DNA of 6,474 bases from Phytoplasma sp041276565 (GCF_041276565.1 NZ_JBGGGR010000018.1:1-6474); one strand, 5' to 3'. Shown: positions 1 to 6,456, numbered from the stretch's first letter. Numbers and translations are program-made. Notes: a model not told the origin generated them from the sequence alone.

Positions 1-50
1 AAAAATAAAAATTTATTTATTATGAATTTTTTTAAAAAATAAAATATTTA

Positions 51-75
51 TATGTTTTTTAAACATAATTTTTTT
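51..75 (+). terminator. possible weak rho-independent terminator of an upstream gene
   Basis: TATGTTT (51-57) and AAACATA (61-67) form a 7-bp stem with a 3-nt loop, followed by seven T (69-75). The geometry is that of an intrinsic terminator for a rightward transcript entering the window. The stem is almost all A-T, and no upstream gene is visible to need it, so in such AT-rich DNA it could be chance. Confidence 0.25.
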
Positions 76-148
76 CAATTAACATTATTTTATATCTAAA
101 ATAAATAAATCTAAAATATTTTTTTATATATAAAAAAATGTAAATTAA

Positions 149-171
149 TGCTAAAATATAGTATAGTATAA
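149..171 (+). promoter_or_regulatory. candidate promoter for the CorC/ATPase unit
   Basis: TGCTAAAAT (149-157) resembles an extended -10 element (TGnTATAAT, one mismatch). It is followed at once by a short tandem TATAG repeat giving TATAGT-type -10 matches (158-171). No convincing TTGACA-like -35 box lies about 17 bp upstream, so this would depend on the extended -10. A start of transcription near 164-180 would give a leader of roughly 120-140 nt. AT-rich DNA yields many false -10 matches. Confidence 0.3.
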
Positions 172-180
172 AAAAATAAA

Positions 181-301
181 AATTCTAAGGAGAATTAATA
201 AACTTATAATTTATGGAAAACAGTGATTTAGATGATAATCGTAATATAATTATTTATAACCTATTTTATTCCAGTTCGAATAAAGAGGTCATAAATTAAA
301 T
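181..301 (+). promoter_or_regulatory. possible structured 5' leader RNA that masks the CorC ribosome-binding site
   Basis: Three pairings are visible. (1) AATTCT (181-186) pairs with AGAATT (191-196) across an AAGG loop. (2) A hairpin pairs 260-271 with 278-288: CCT/AGG, then a bulged A263, a U-G pair and TTTATTC/GAATAAA, with a 6-nt loop. It buries AAAGAGG (282-288), the only Shine-Dalgarno-like motif before the CorC start. (3) TAATTTATG (207-215) is the perfect reverse complement of CATAAATTA (290-298), and this helix would abut hairpin 2 directly. The stretch is also less AT-rich than the DNA before it. It matches no riboswitch class I recognise. Pairing 3 alone is close to chance expectation in AT-rich DNA; hairpin 2 has three G-C pairs and is the better evidence. 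Confidence 0.3.
213..299 (+). CDS. possible 28-codon upstream ORF (leader peptide)
   Basis: An ATG at 213 opens a 28-codon frame beginning MENSDLDDNRN, with an Ile/Tyr-rich middle and a Ser-Ser-Ser run, and ending in TAA at 297-299. This is 2 nt before the ATG of the CorC-like gene, a spacing that suits translational coupling or re-initiation. Ribosomes on this frame would melt the hairpin at 260-288 that covers the next gene's ribosome-binding site. Against it: the good AAGGAG motif at 187-192 is about 20 nt from this ATG, too far for normal use, and codons such as TCC, TCG, GTC and CTA are not the ones the neighbouring genes prefer. I recognise no homologue. It may simply be an open stretch in a structured leader. 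Confidence 0.3.
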   Translation: MENSDLDDNRNIIIYNLFYSSSNKEVIN

Positions 302-1627
302 ATGGAACTACTGACGACTTTATTTATCATTTTTGCTCTAATTATGTTAAATGCCATTTTAGCCTCTATTGAGATATCTTTGGTTTCTTTAAACCAAAAC
401 AAAATCGATTTAAGAGCTAAAAAAGGTTTTAAAAAAGATTTAAAAATTAAAAAAATAAAAGAAAAACCAAATCTTTTTTTATCTGTTATTCAAATAATAA
501 TTCACATTTTGACCTTTTCACAAGGTCTTTTTATAAATTCTCAAATTCCTCATAGTGACCAAAGTACTAAATTTTTAATAGAAATAATAGTTGTTTTATG
601 TTCTATTATTTTTGGTGAATTATTACCAAAAAGAATAGCTTTAGCTTTTCCTATTCCTATTGCCTATTTTTTTATTAATATATTCATTATAATTTGTTTT
701 TTTATGCAACCTTTAGTTTGGGTACTTAACAAAGTTATAGATTTAATTCTCTTCATTTTCAGAATTGATACTAATATTAAAAAAAATAATAACGTTGATG
801 AAGAAGAATTAAAATTTTTATTAAACTCTTCTTATAAAACAGGAGTTATTAATAATAGCGAAAAAGATATGATTCAAAATATTTTTGATTTTGACGGAAC
901 TTTGGTTTCAGATATTATGCGTCACAGAAAAGAAATTGTGGCCATAAATTCTGAAATTACAAGAGATGAATTGATAAATTTTATTTCTCAAGAAAAATAT
1001 ACAAGATTTCCTGTATACGAAAATAATATCGACAAAATCATTGGTATCGTCCATGTTAAAGATATTTTTAAAGGATTATTACAACAAGATAAAAAAATAA
1101 ATGATAAAACTCCTTATGAAGAATTTAATATTAAAAATTTCCTAAGAAAACCATACTACGTTATAGAATTTCAAAACATTAGTGAATTATTCAAAGAAAT
1201 GAAAATAAAACAAAATCATATCGCTGTTGTAATCGATGAATACGGTGGAACAGCTGGAATCGTAACAATTGAAGATGTAATAGAAGAAATTTTAGGAGAT
1301 ATTAGAGACGAATACGATAAACAAACTGCTAAAGAAATTGTGAAAATTTCAGAAAAAGAGTATATCATTTCAGGAACAACTCATTTAAACGAAATAGAAG
1401 ATTTTTTAAAAGCTAATTTACCTATCGATAATTATGACACTTTGAATGGTTTTATATTAGGAAAATTAAAAAAAATACCAGAAAAAGAAGAACAAATAAA
1501 AATAGTTCACAATAATTGGATATTTGAAAGTATCAAATATGACGGTTTAGTGATTAATATAGTTCGTGCGACTAAATTAAATTCTCCATTAGAAAATACA
1601 AATTTAGAAGCAAAAACTAATATTTAA
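302..1627 (+). CDS. CorC/HlyC (TlyC)-family membrane protein, CNNM + CBS-pair; probable Mg2+/divalent-cation efflux
   Basis: The 441-aa protein has the full CorC/CNNM layout. An N-terminal CNNM (DUF21) membrane domain covers about residues 1-180, with hydrophobic segments near 4-28, 57-80, 92-109 and 114-153 and the conserved FGELLPKR motif at 104-111. A CBS pair follows: VSDIM...RFPVY...IIGIVHVKDIF at about 202-257, and about 281-338, ending in the family signature DEYGGTAGIVTIEDVIEEI. A C-terminal CorC_HlyC domain spans about 349-422. Family members bind nucleotide at the CBS pair and export Mg2+, often driven by Na+; many are labelled 'hemolysin' on weak grounds. The usual SGSE motif of helix 1 is ASIE (21-24) here. 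The ATG at 302 is the first start after an in-frame TAA (281-283). The ribosome-binding site AAAGAGG (282-288) is slightly far, 13 nt, and may be paired in a hairpin. The gene is probably co-transcribed with the ATPase 96 bp downstream. Length is normal for the family. Confidence 0.95.
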   Translation: MELLTTLFIIFALIMLNAILASIEISLVSLNQNKIDLRAKKGFKKDLKIKKIKEKPNLFLSVIQIIIHILTFSQGLFINSQIPHSDQSTKFLIEIIVVLCSIIFGELLPKRIALAFPIPIAYFFINIFIIICFFMQPLVWVLNKVIDLILFIFRIDTNIKKNNNVDEEELKFLLNSSYKTGVINNSEKDMIQNIFDFDGTLVSDIMRHRKEIVAINSEITRDELINFISQEKYTRFPVYENNIDKIIGIVHVKDIFKGLLQQDKKINDKTPYEEFNIKNFLRKPYYVIEFQNISELFKEMKIKQNHIAVVIDEYGGTAGIVTIEDVIEEILGDIRDEYDKQTAKEIVKISEKEYIISGTTHLNEIEDFLKANLPIDNYDTLNGFILGKLKKIPEKEEQIKIVHNNWIFESIKYDGLVINIVRATKLNSPLENTNLEAKTNI

Positions 1628-1676
1628 AATGTTCCAAAAATAATAGATTCTAAAATTAATATAAATGTTCTAAAAA
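1627..1676 (+). repeat. imperfect 14-bp direct repeat in the CorC-ATPase gap
   Basis: AAATGTTCCAAAAA (1627-1640) recurs as AAATGTTCTAAAAA (1663-1676), one mismatch, 36 bp apart. The first copy starts on the last base of the CorC stop codon. The 96-bp gap (1628-1723) has no hairpin terminator, which favours read-through into the ATPase gene. The repeat could be a small duplication or a paired binding site; no function can be assigned. Confidence 0.3.
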
Positions 1677-1723
1677 AGATTAAATTTATTATTACAAAAT
1701 AAAAAATTAGAAAGAATACCAAA

Positions 1724-4480
1724 ATGTGGGATGACTTGTTCCCTCAAGATTCATTAAAAATATTAGAAAAACAATTAAATACTAATTTTATCGAAGGCCT
1801 AAACAAAAAACAAATAGAACAAAATTTTTTAAAATATGGTTCAAATAAATTAAAAGAAATTCCTAAAAAAAATTTCTTTCATAAATTAATTCACCAATTT
1901 AACAATATTTTTATTTATATTTTATTTTCGATATCTCTTTTAACCTTTTTAATAGGAATTATCGAAAATCAAAAAGAAGAATTATTCGAAAGTATATTAA
2001 TTCTAACGATAATTTTAATCAATTCTTTTTTAGGTGTTTTTTTTGAAAATAAAAAAGAAAATTCTTTATCTTTGATTCAAAACAAAACTAAACCTTATGT
2101 CAAAGTATTAAGAAACAAAGAATTACAATTTATTTTAAAAGAAAATTTAGTTATTGGCGATATTATTATTTTAGAAGCTGGTGATGTTGTCGCTGCTGAT
2201 TTAAGATTAATAGAAACAAATAACTTTACTGTTAACGAAGCCATCTTAACAGGTGAATTATCTCCTGTCGCTAAAAACGAACATATTATACAAAATAAAT
2301 TTGTTCTTTATGATTCTCCTAATTTAATTTTTATGGAAACCAATGTTATTTCAGGAAAAGCTCGTGGAGTAGTTATCCAAATAGGAGAAAATACTCAAAT
2401 AGGGAAAATAACTAATTCAATAACAAAAGAAAAAAAGAACAAAACTCCATTAGAAAAAAATATAAATCAACTATCTAAATTATTAGGCTTAATTATAATT
2501 ATTATCATAAGTCTTAATTTTTGTTTAACTTTGTTAAAATATCATTTATCAAAAGAAGTAATAAATCTTTCTCAAATTCAAAAATTATTAATATCTTCTG
2601 TTATTTTAGCTGTAGCTGTTATTCCAGAAAGTATATTAGCTATAATAAATATTATTTTAGCTTCTGGTGTTAAAAAAATAATAAAAAAGAAAGCTATTAT
2701 TAAAAATCTAAGTACTTTAGAAACTTTAGGAGCTGTCAATATTATTTGTACTGATAAAACAGGCACTTTAACACACAATAAAATGACAATTAAAAAAATA
2801 TACTCCAATAATAAAATAACAAACATAGATGAAACAGATATAATACCTGATCTTGATATTCAAAAGTTGATCCGTTATGGTGTTTTATGTAATAATAATT
2901 ATTCTTCTGAAAATCTTAAATACCAAAAAAAAGAAAATTTTTTATTTGATCCTATAGATCAATCTTTTATAAATTTAGCTCATTTATGGAAATTAAATAT
3001 TAAAGAAATTCAAAATAAAAATAAAAAAATAAAAGAATTTCCTTTTGATAATAATTATAAATTTATGATAACAATTCATCAAAAAGACCAAGAAAGATAT
3101 TTAATCATAAAAGGAGCTTATGAAATTATATTAAATTTATCTAATTATATTCAATATAAAAATGAGTTTGTTAGAAAAAACAAAGATAATTGTCTCGAAA
3201 TAGAAAAAAATTTAAACTCTATATCGTCAGAAGGTTATAAAGTTATAGGAATAGCTTATTGTCGTTTAAATGATAATAATTTTAATTTCGATATTCTCAA
3301 TCCAAAAGAAGAATTATTACGTATTAAAGATAAAATAACTTTTTTAGGTGCTTTCGGAATAGAAGACCCGATACGTTCTGAAATTTTACCAACTATTCAA
3401 GAATGTCAAAAAGCTTTTATTGATTTAATTATGATAACAGGAGACCATATACAAACAGCCATTAAAGTAGCTTCTGATTTAAAAATATTTGATCCTTCTA
3501 AAGATTTAGCTCTCACAGGAGAACAATTAGATCTTTTAAGTGAAAACGAATTTCAATCTAAATTATCTTCCATAAAAGTTTATGCAAGAGTAACTCCAGA
3601 ACATAAATTAAAAATTATTAAGTCTTGGCAAAAACAAGAAAAAATCGTAGCAATGATAGGCGATGGAGTTAATGACGCACTAAGTATTAAAAAAGCTGAT
3701 ATTGGTATTTCTATGGGAAAAACAGGAACAGATATCACTAAACAAACATCAGATATTATTTTAACTGAAGATAATTTTACTACTATTAAAAATATTATTC
3801 ACGAAGGTCGAAATATTTTTGAAAATATTAAAAAAAGTATTACTTTTTTATTAAGTTGCAACATAGGCGAAATAATAGTTATTTTATTAAATACTTGTTT
3901 AGGTTATTTTTTATTTAATAAAAATTTTGTTATTTTAAGTACTTTACAAATTCTTTGGGTTAATTTAGTGACTGATTCGCTGGTTGCTATTTCTTTAGGG
4001 ATGGAATATCCTGAAAAAAATTTAATGCAACAAAAACCACGTATAATAAAAAATTCTTTATTAAACAAAAAAACAATTTTAAAAATTATATCAGAAGGTT
4101 TTATGATTGGTTTATTAACTTTTTTAGCTGGTTTTATAGGATATAAATTAAATAACAATAATAATCAATACGGACAAACTATATCTTTTATGGTTTTATC
4201 TTTTTCTCAATTAATCCATGTTTTTAATTTTAGAAGTTATACTAAATCTATTTTTAAACTAAAAATAAATTTTTATTTAATAATTAGCTTCATTATTAGT
4301 TTTCTATTACAAATAAGTATTTTTATAATACCTTTTTTGAGAAATTTTTTTCAATTAGTTCCCTCTTTATCTTATCTAGATATTATGATTATTGTCTTTT
4401 TTTCTCTTTGTCTTTTGATCATAGGTGAATTTATCAAAAAAATAAAAATATTTTTTGAAAATAAAAAAATGAAAATTTAA
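1724..4480 (+). CDS. P2A-type cation-transporting P-type ATPase, probably a Ca2+ pump
   Basis: This intact 918-aa pump has all P-type ATPase landmarks in order: actuator-domain LTGE (175-178), phosphorylation motif DKTGTLT (Asp344), nucleotide-domain KGA (463-465), TGD (572-574), and hinge GDGVND (646-651). About ten membrane segments are seen: roughly 58-78, 86-106, 252-272, 287-315, 705-730, 735-758, 787-807, 817-835, 849-870 and 883-903. Cation-site residues fit the SERCA/PMR1 (P2A) group: VAVIPE in M4 (296-302, Glu302), N713 and E716 in M5, and NLVTD in M6 (N747, D751). M8 has SQLIHVFN (828-835), so Gln829 stands where SERCA has its site-I glutamate. The M4 motif reads PESI instead of PEGL or PEAL. 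Mollicute homologues are often named mgtA, but the M4 and M6 motifs do not look like MgtA (P3B), so Ca2+ (or Mn2+) export is the better inference. The ribosome-binding site is a weak AGAAAG (1709-1714), 9 nt before ATG. The gene follows the CorC-like gene and ends at a strong hairpin. Confidence 0.95.
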   Translation: MWDDLFPQDSLKILEKQLNTNFIEGLNKKQIEQNFLKYGSNKLKEIPKKNFFHKLIHQFNNIFIYILFSISLLTFLIGIIENQKEELFESILILTIILINSFLGVFFENKKENSLSLIQNKTKPYVKVLRNKELQFILKENLVIGDIIILEAGDVVAADLRLIETNNFTVNEAILTGELSPVAKNEHIIQNKFVLYDSPNLIFMETNVISGKARGVVIQIGENTQIGKITNSITKEKKNKTPLEKNINQLSKLLGLIIIIIISLNFCLTLLKYHLSKEVINLSQIQKLLISSVILAVAVIPESILAIINIILASGVKKIIKKKAIIKNLSTLETLGAVNIICTDKTGTLTHNKMTIKKIYSNNKITNIDETDIIPDLDIQKLIRYGVLCNNNYSSENLKYQKKENFLFDPIDQSFINLAHLWKLNIKEIQNKNKKIKEFPFDNNYKFMITIHQKDQERYLIIKGAYEIILNLSNYIQYKNEFVRKNKDNCLEIEKNLNSISSEGYKVIGIAYCRLNDNNFNFDILNPKEELLRIKDKITFLGAFGIEDPIRSEILPTIQECQKAFIDLIMITGDHIQTAIKVASDLKIFDPSKDLALTGEQLDLLSENEFQSKLSSIKVYARVTPEHKLKIIKSWQKQEKIVAMIGDGVNDALSIKKADIGISMGKTGTDITKQTSDIILTEDNFTTIKNIIHEGRNIFENIKKSITFLLSCNIGEIIVILLNTCLGYFLFNKNFVILSTLQILWVNLVTDSLVAISLGMEYPEKNLMQQKPRIIKNSLLNKKTILKIISEGFMIGLLTFLAGFIGYKLNNNNNQYGQTISFMVLSFSQLIHVFNFRSYTKSIFKLKINFYLIISFIISFLLQISIFIIPFLRNFFQLVPSLSYLDIMIIVFFSLCLLIIGEFIKKIKIFFENKKMKI

Positions 4481-4569
4481 TTTATAATTATTATTTTTGA
4501 ATATAAATTAATACAACAAAATAAAAATTAAATTAATTTAAACAATTTATTATATTTTTTCAACAAAAC

Positions 4570-4617
4570 AAAATATCGAATTATTTATAAATTTTTCTAA
4601 ATAATTCGATATTTTTT
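4570..4617. terminator. strong bidirectional hairpin terminator between convergent genes
   Basis: An uninterrupted 18-bp stem pairs 4570-4587 with 4598-4615 (core AAATATCGAATTATTTA / TAAATAATTCGATATTT) across a 10-nt loop. It is followed by TTTTTTATTTTATTT on the + strand and, read leftward, by TGTTTTGTTG. A stem this long is very unlikely by chance even in AT-rich DNA. It lies 90 bp past the ATPase stop and 51 bp past the stop of the leftward secreted-protein gene, so it can end both transcripts. Confidence 0.85.
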
Positions 4618-4665
4618 ATTTTATTTCTAAAAATTAAATTTAATTTTTTTTGAAAAAAACTAATT

Positions 4666-5166
4666 TTATTTTTTTTGTATTTGTTGAATTATATTATCAA
4701 TTCGTAATTGATTTTGGTTTATTCTGGTTTTAATATTTTTTAATATATTTAAATATTTTTTATTAAAATGAATAGGAATACGATTAATGCATAAAATATT
4801 TTCTAGCATAAATAATAAATATTTTTTTTCTAATTGAATTCTTATGTTATTTCTATCTAAATCAATTAATATTTCTTTTTGATAAGTTATGATTTGTTGA
4901 TTGATCTGTTTTAATTGAACCAACAAAAACTTAATTTCTTTTTTCTCAGCGTTTCTTCTCGAAGCGTTAATTATTTTTTGAATCATTTTTTCTTGTATAA
5001 ATAATAAATTTTTAAAAACAATATATTCACTTTTATCATTAAGTTTTAAATTATTTTGTGTTGTATTTTCTATGGCGTTAATCTTGTTTTTATTAAAAAT
5101 AAATAAAAATCCTAAAAAAATAAATAAAAAATTTTTAATTAATAATTGTTTTTTCACACGAAGCAT
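4666..5166 (-). CDS. small secreted protein with SVM-type signal peptide; candidate phytoplasma effector
   Basis: The 166-aa protein starts with a signal peptide of about 31 residues: basic MLRVKKQ, a hydrophobic core FLFIFLGFLFIF (13-24), then NKNKINA with probable cleavage after Ala31. This closely resembles the phytoplasma SVM leader (typical pattern: basic start, LFIFLGL core, Asn-rich stretch, MA), which marks proteins exported by Sec into the host cell. The mature part of about 135 aa is basic, Lys/Gln/Ile/Asn-rich and predicted helical. A heptad-like stretch at about 75-105 (EKKEIKFLLVQLKQINQQII) and another at about 136-166 suggest coiled coils. One Cys (126) is present and there is no further membrane segment. 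I cannot match it to SAP11, SAP54/PHYL1, SAP05 or TENGU, so its host target is unknown. TAA directly precedes the ATG, fixing the start. AAGGA (5181-5185) is 14 nt away, longer than usual. It is transcribed toward the ATPase gene and shares its terminator. Confidence 0.85.
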   Translation of the reverse strand: MLRVKKQLLIKNFLFIFLGFLFIFNKNKINAIENTTQNNLKLNDKSEYIVFKNLLFIQEKMIQKIINASRRNAEKKEIKFLLVQLKQINQQIITYQKEILIDLDRNNIRIQLEKKYLLFMLENILCINRIPIHFNKKYLNILKNIKTRINQNQLRIDNIIQQIQKK

Positions 5167-5168
5167 TT

Positions 5169-5218
5169 AATGTTTGTTTTTCCTTTTTAAATTTTTATAT
5201 AGAAATAACACAAACATT
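5169..5218 (-). promoter_or_regulatory. inverted repeat spanning the leader and ribosome-binding site of the secreted-protein gene
   Basis: AATGTTTGT (5169-5177) and ACAAACATT (5210-5218) are perfect 9-bp reverse complements 32 bp apart. On the minus-strand mRNA the 3' arm ends 2 nt before the start codon, and the AAGGA motif (5181-5185) lies in the loop. A TATATA (-10-like, 5196-5201) also lies between the arms, so the repeat could instead be an operator around the promoter. The two uses exclude each other: if transcription starts inside the repeat, the RNA hairpin cannot form. No clear -35 box is seen. Confidence 0.35.
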
Positions 5219-5458
5219 TTAACATTATTTAAAAATAAACCAAACGAAAATCAATGTAATTATTTTTTTATAAAAAGATGATGATAAAATTTTTTTATTT
5301 TTACGAATATGAATTTTCTTATAGAAGATAAATAAAATAATAAGATTATTTTATATTTTTAAAATTAATAAATAAAAATTTTATGAGTTGATTTTTTTAT
5401 ACATTTAAATAAATAATGAATTAACTTGATTAAAAAATTTTTTTGTTGATAATTTATT

Positions 5459-5483
5459 TTTATAAAAGAATATTAAAATTCTT
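5459..5483 (-). terminator. weak hairpin terminator after the Panacea pseudogene
   Basis: Read leftward, AAGAAT and ATTCTT (5478-5483 and 5466-5471) pair across a 6-nt loop and are followed by TTTTAT. The hairpin begins 8 bp after the final stop codon of the broken gene, a sensible position, but the 6-bp stem is weak. Confidence 0.3.
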
Positions 5484-5491
5484 AATTGTAT

Positions 5492-5960
5492 TTATAAATC
5501 AGAAATATCATTTTTTTGAAAAAATATTATTAATGCTTCATCAGAGATCGCATTTAATTCCCAATCGCTATAACTTTAAAAAGCTTCTAACCAAGGAGAC
5601 TCATTATGTGTTTGTTCGCTTAATTCACCAGCAGTTTTGTATCCTTGTTTTTCAATAACTAAATCAATAATTTTAGCTTGTTTTTCAGTTATTTTGTTTT
5701 TATCTCCTTTTTCGATTATACGAACAGGATGGTAACTGTTTTTGTAAATCTGTAAATATAATTCTGGGAAAATAGGGCCATACAACCAAGATTCTAAAGC
5801 GGAATCAAACATTTTTTCATTATATTTAGCTAAATAAACACCTTGAATATAATAAATTAATTTGTGTAATTTCATGTTTGTTACATCGCCAATTTTTTCG
5901 ATAACATAATTCAGCCACATCAAAAATATTTATTTGTTCTTTTTCTATATTTTTGTTCAT
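5492..5960 (-). pseudogene. Panacea-domain (DUF4065, SocA/GepA-like antitoxin) gene, inactivated by a frameshift and a stop
   Basis: The original frame starts at ATG 5960-5958 behind a good ribosome-binding site (AAGGAA, 5970-5975). It reads MNKNIEKEQINIFDVAE, then loses frame through one extra T near 5909-5910. Coding resumes in the next frame as YVIEKIGDVTNMKLHKLIYYIQG, the typical Panacea start (DVAxYxx...KLxKLxYYxQG). It continues through ALESWLYGPIFPELY and THNESPWLEAF to an in-frame TAA at 5578-5576 (AAA or similar would restore it). After that stop the same frame still reads SYSDWELNAISDEALIIFFQ to TAA at 5494-5492. Repaired, the protein is 155 aa, normal for a compact member. Known Panacea proteins are antitoxins of varied toxin-antitoxin pairs (PanAT) or ClpXP adaptors (SocA). 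As it stands, translation from the proper start gives only 44 residues. No toxin gene is recognisable beside it. A conventional start at TTG 5923 or ATG 5920 would give a trimmed 115-aa product, unlikely to fold. Confidence 0.85.
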
Positions 5961-6077
5961 GGTTTTTGGTTCCTTTTTTTAATTTAAATAAAATTTAAAA
6001 TTCCATTATTTAGAATAACATAAAAATTAAAGTATTTAAAATTTTAAATATTTATTACATTTTTTATTAACACTTAA

Positions 6078-6236
6078 TTCATTTCTTATTTTCCCAATAA
6101 AAAAAATATTTTCAACCTGGATTTTTGAGATGTTTTGAACCGTTTTTTAGAAATTTTAAAGAAACAAGTTTTAATTAATCAAAATGAAATAAAACTATTT
6201 ATTACTTTTATAAGAAAAAGAAATAAAAAAAATTAA
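6078..6236 (+). pseudogene. possible decayed coding remnant, unidentified
   Basis: One forward frame reads FISYFPNKKNIFNLDF, then TGA (6126-6128), then DVLNRFLEILKKQVLINQNE and a further 15 residues to TAA (6234-6236). Only one stop interrupts 52 codons, and the stretch contains CCC, ACCTGG and GAACCG, unusual in this DNA. The opposite strand also has an open frame over part of it (about 6177-6086, containing KKRFKTSQKSRLKIFF), so the direction of any former gene is uncertain. I recognise neither. It has no start codon with a ribosome-binding site. Confidence 0.25.
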
Positions 6237-6255
6237 TTTTTTTGAATAAAATATG

Positions 6256-6280
6256 TAAAATGGCGAATGATACCATTTTA
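6256..6280. repeat. 8-bp inverted repeat (small hairpin)
   Basis: TAAAATGG (6256-6263) and CCATTTTA (6273-6280) are perfect reverse complements with a 9-nt loop, with two G-C pairs at the loop end. There is no T tract on the + side; leftward it is followed by CATATTTTATTC, so a weak terminator for a leftward transcript is possible. No gene is seen to use it. Confidence 0.3.
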
Positions 6281-6456
6281 GTGATCTAGTAATTTTAAAA
6301 AAATAATAAAATAAATTTGGATATTTTGTTAAAAAAAATAGTTTAATCTAAAAAATTTATTAATCTTAAATAAAAAATTTGTTCAAAAAGAAAATTTTAA
6401 TTTTAATCAAAAAATATTTATTTTATTGATTTAACGATAAAAAAACATATCACTTG

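Larger units (their letters stand above)
5167..5491. other. intergenic region, 325 bp, no gene seen
   Basis: This is low-complexity AT DNA between two leftward genes. It holds the leader and probable promoter of the secreted-protein gene at its left end and a weak terminator for the Panacea pseudogene at its right end. A perfect AT-only stem (ATAAAATAAT 5332-5341 / ATTATTTTAT 5345-5354, loop AAG) sits in the middle, about what chance gives here. I find no convincing ORF on either strand. Confidence 0.6.

Noticed and set aside
275..281. TTCGAAT, resembling a tRNA T-loop
   Set aside because: The flanking bases form no 5-bp T-stem of the right geometry, and no anticodon arm, acceptor stem or D-arm fits; the motif belongs to the hairpin before the CorC-like gene.
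2578..2826. 82-codon open frame on the minus strand
   Set aside because: It lies wholly inside the ATPase gene opposite its M4 and DKTGTLT region; it is a shadow of conserved coding sequence with no ribosome-binding site of its own.
3904..4158. 84-codon open frame on the minus strand
   Set aside because: It is antisense to the M5-M7 region of the ATPase and is explained by that gene's codon composition.
5332..5354. 10-bp AT-only stem with AAG loop followed by ATTTTT
   Set aside because: It is terminator-like in shape but all A-T, with no gene ending nearby on the plus strand, and chance alone gives a few such stems here.
5443..5658. 71-codon open frame on the plus strand
   Set aside because: It is mostly antisense to the 3' end of the Panacea pseudogene, whose homology is clear; it starts in low-complexity AT DNA with no ribosome-binding site and an uninformative Phe/Leu-rich product.
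6033..6050. Perfect 18-bp palindrome TATTTAAAATTTTAAATA
   Set aside because: It is purely A/T; at this base composition about one such palindrome is expected by chance in a window of this size, so it is not offered as an operator.
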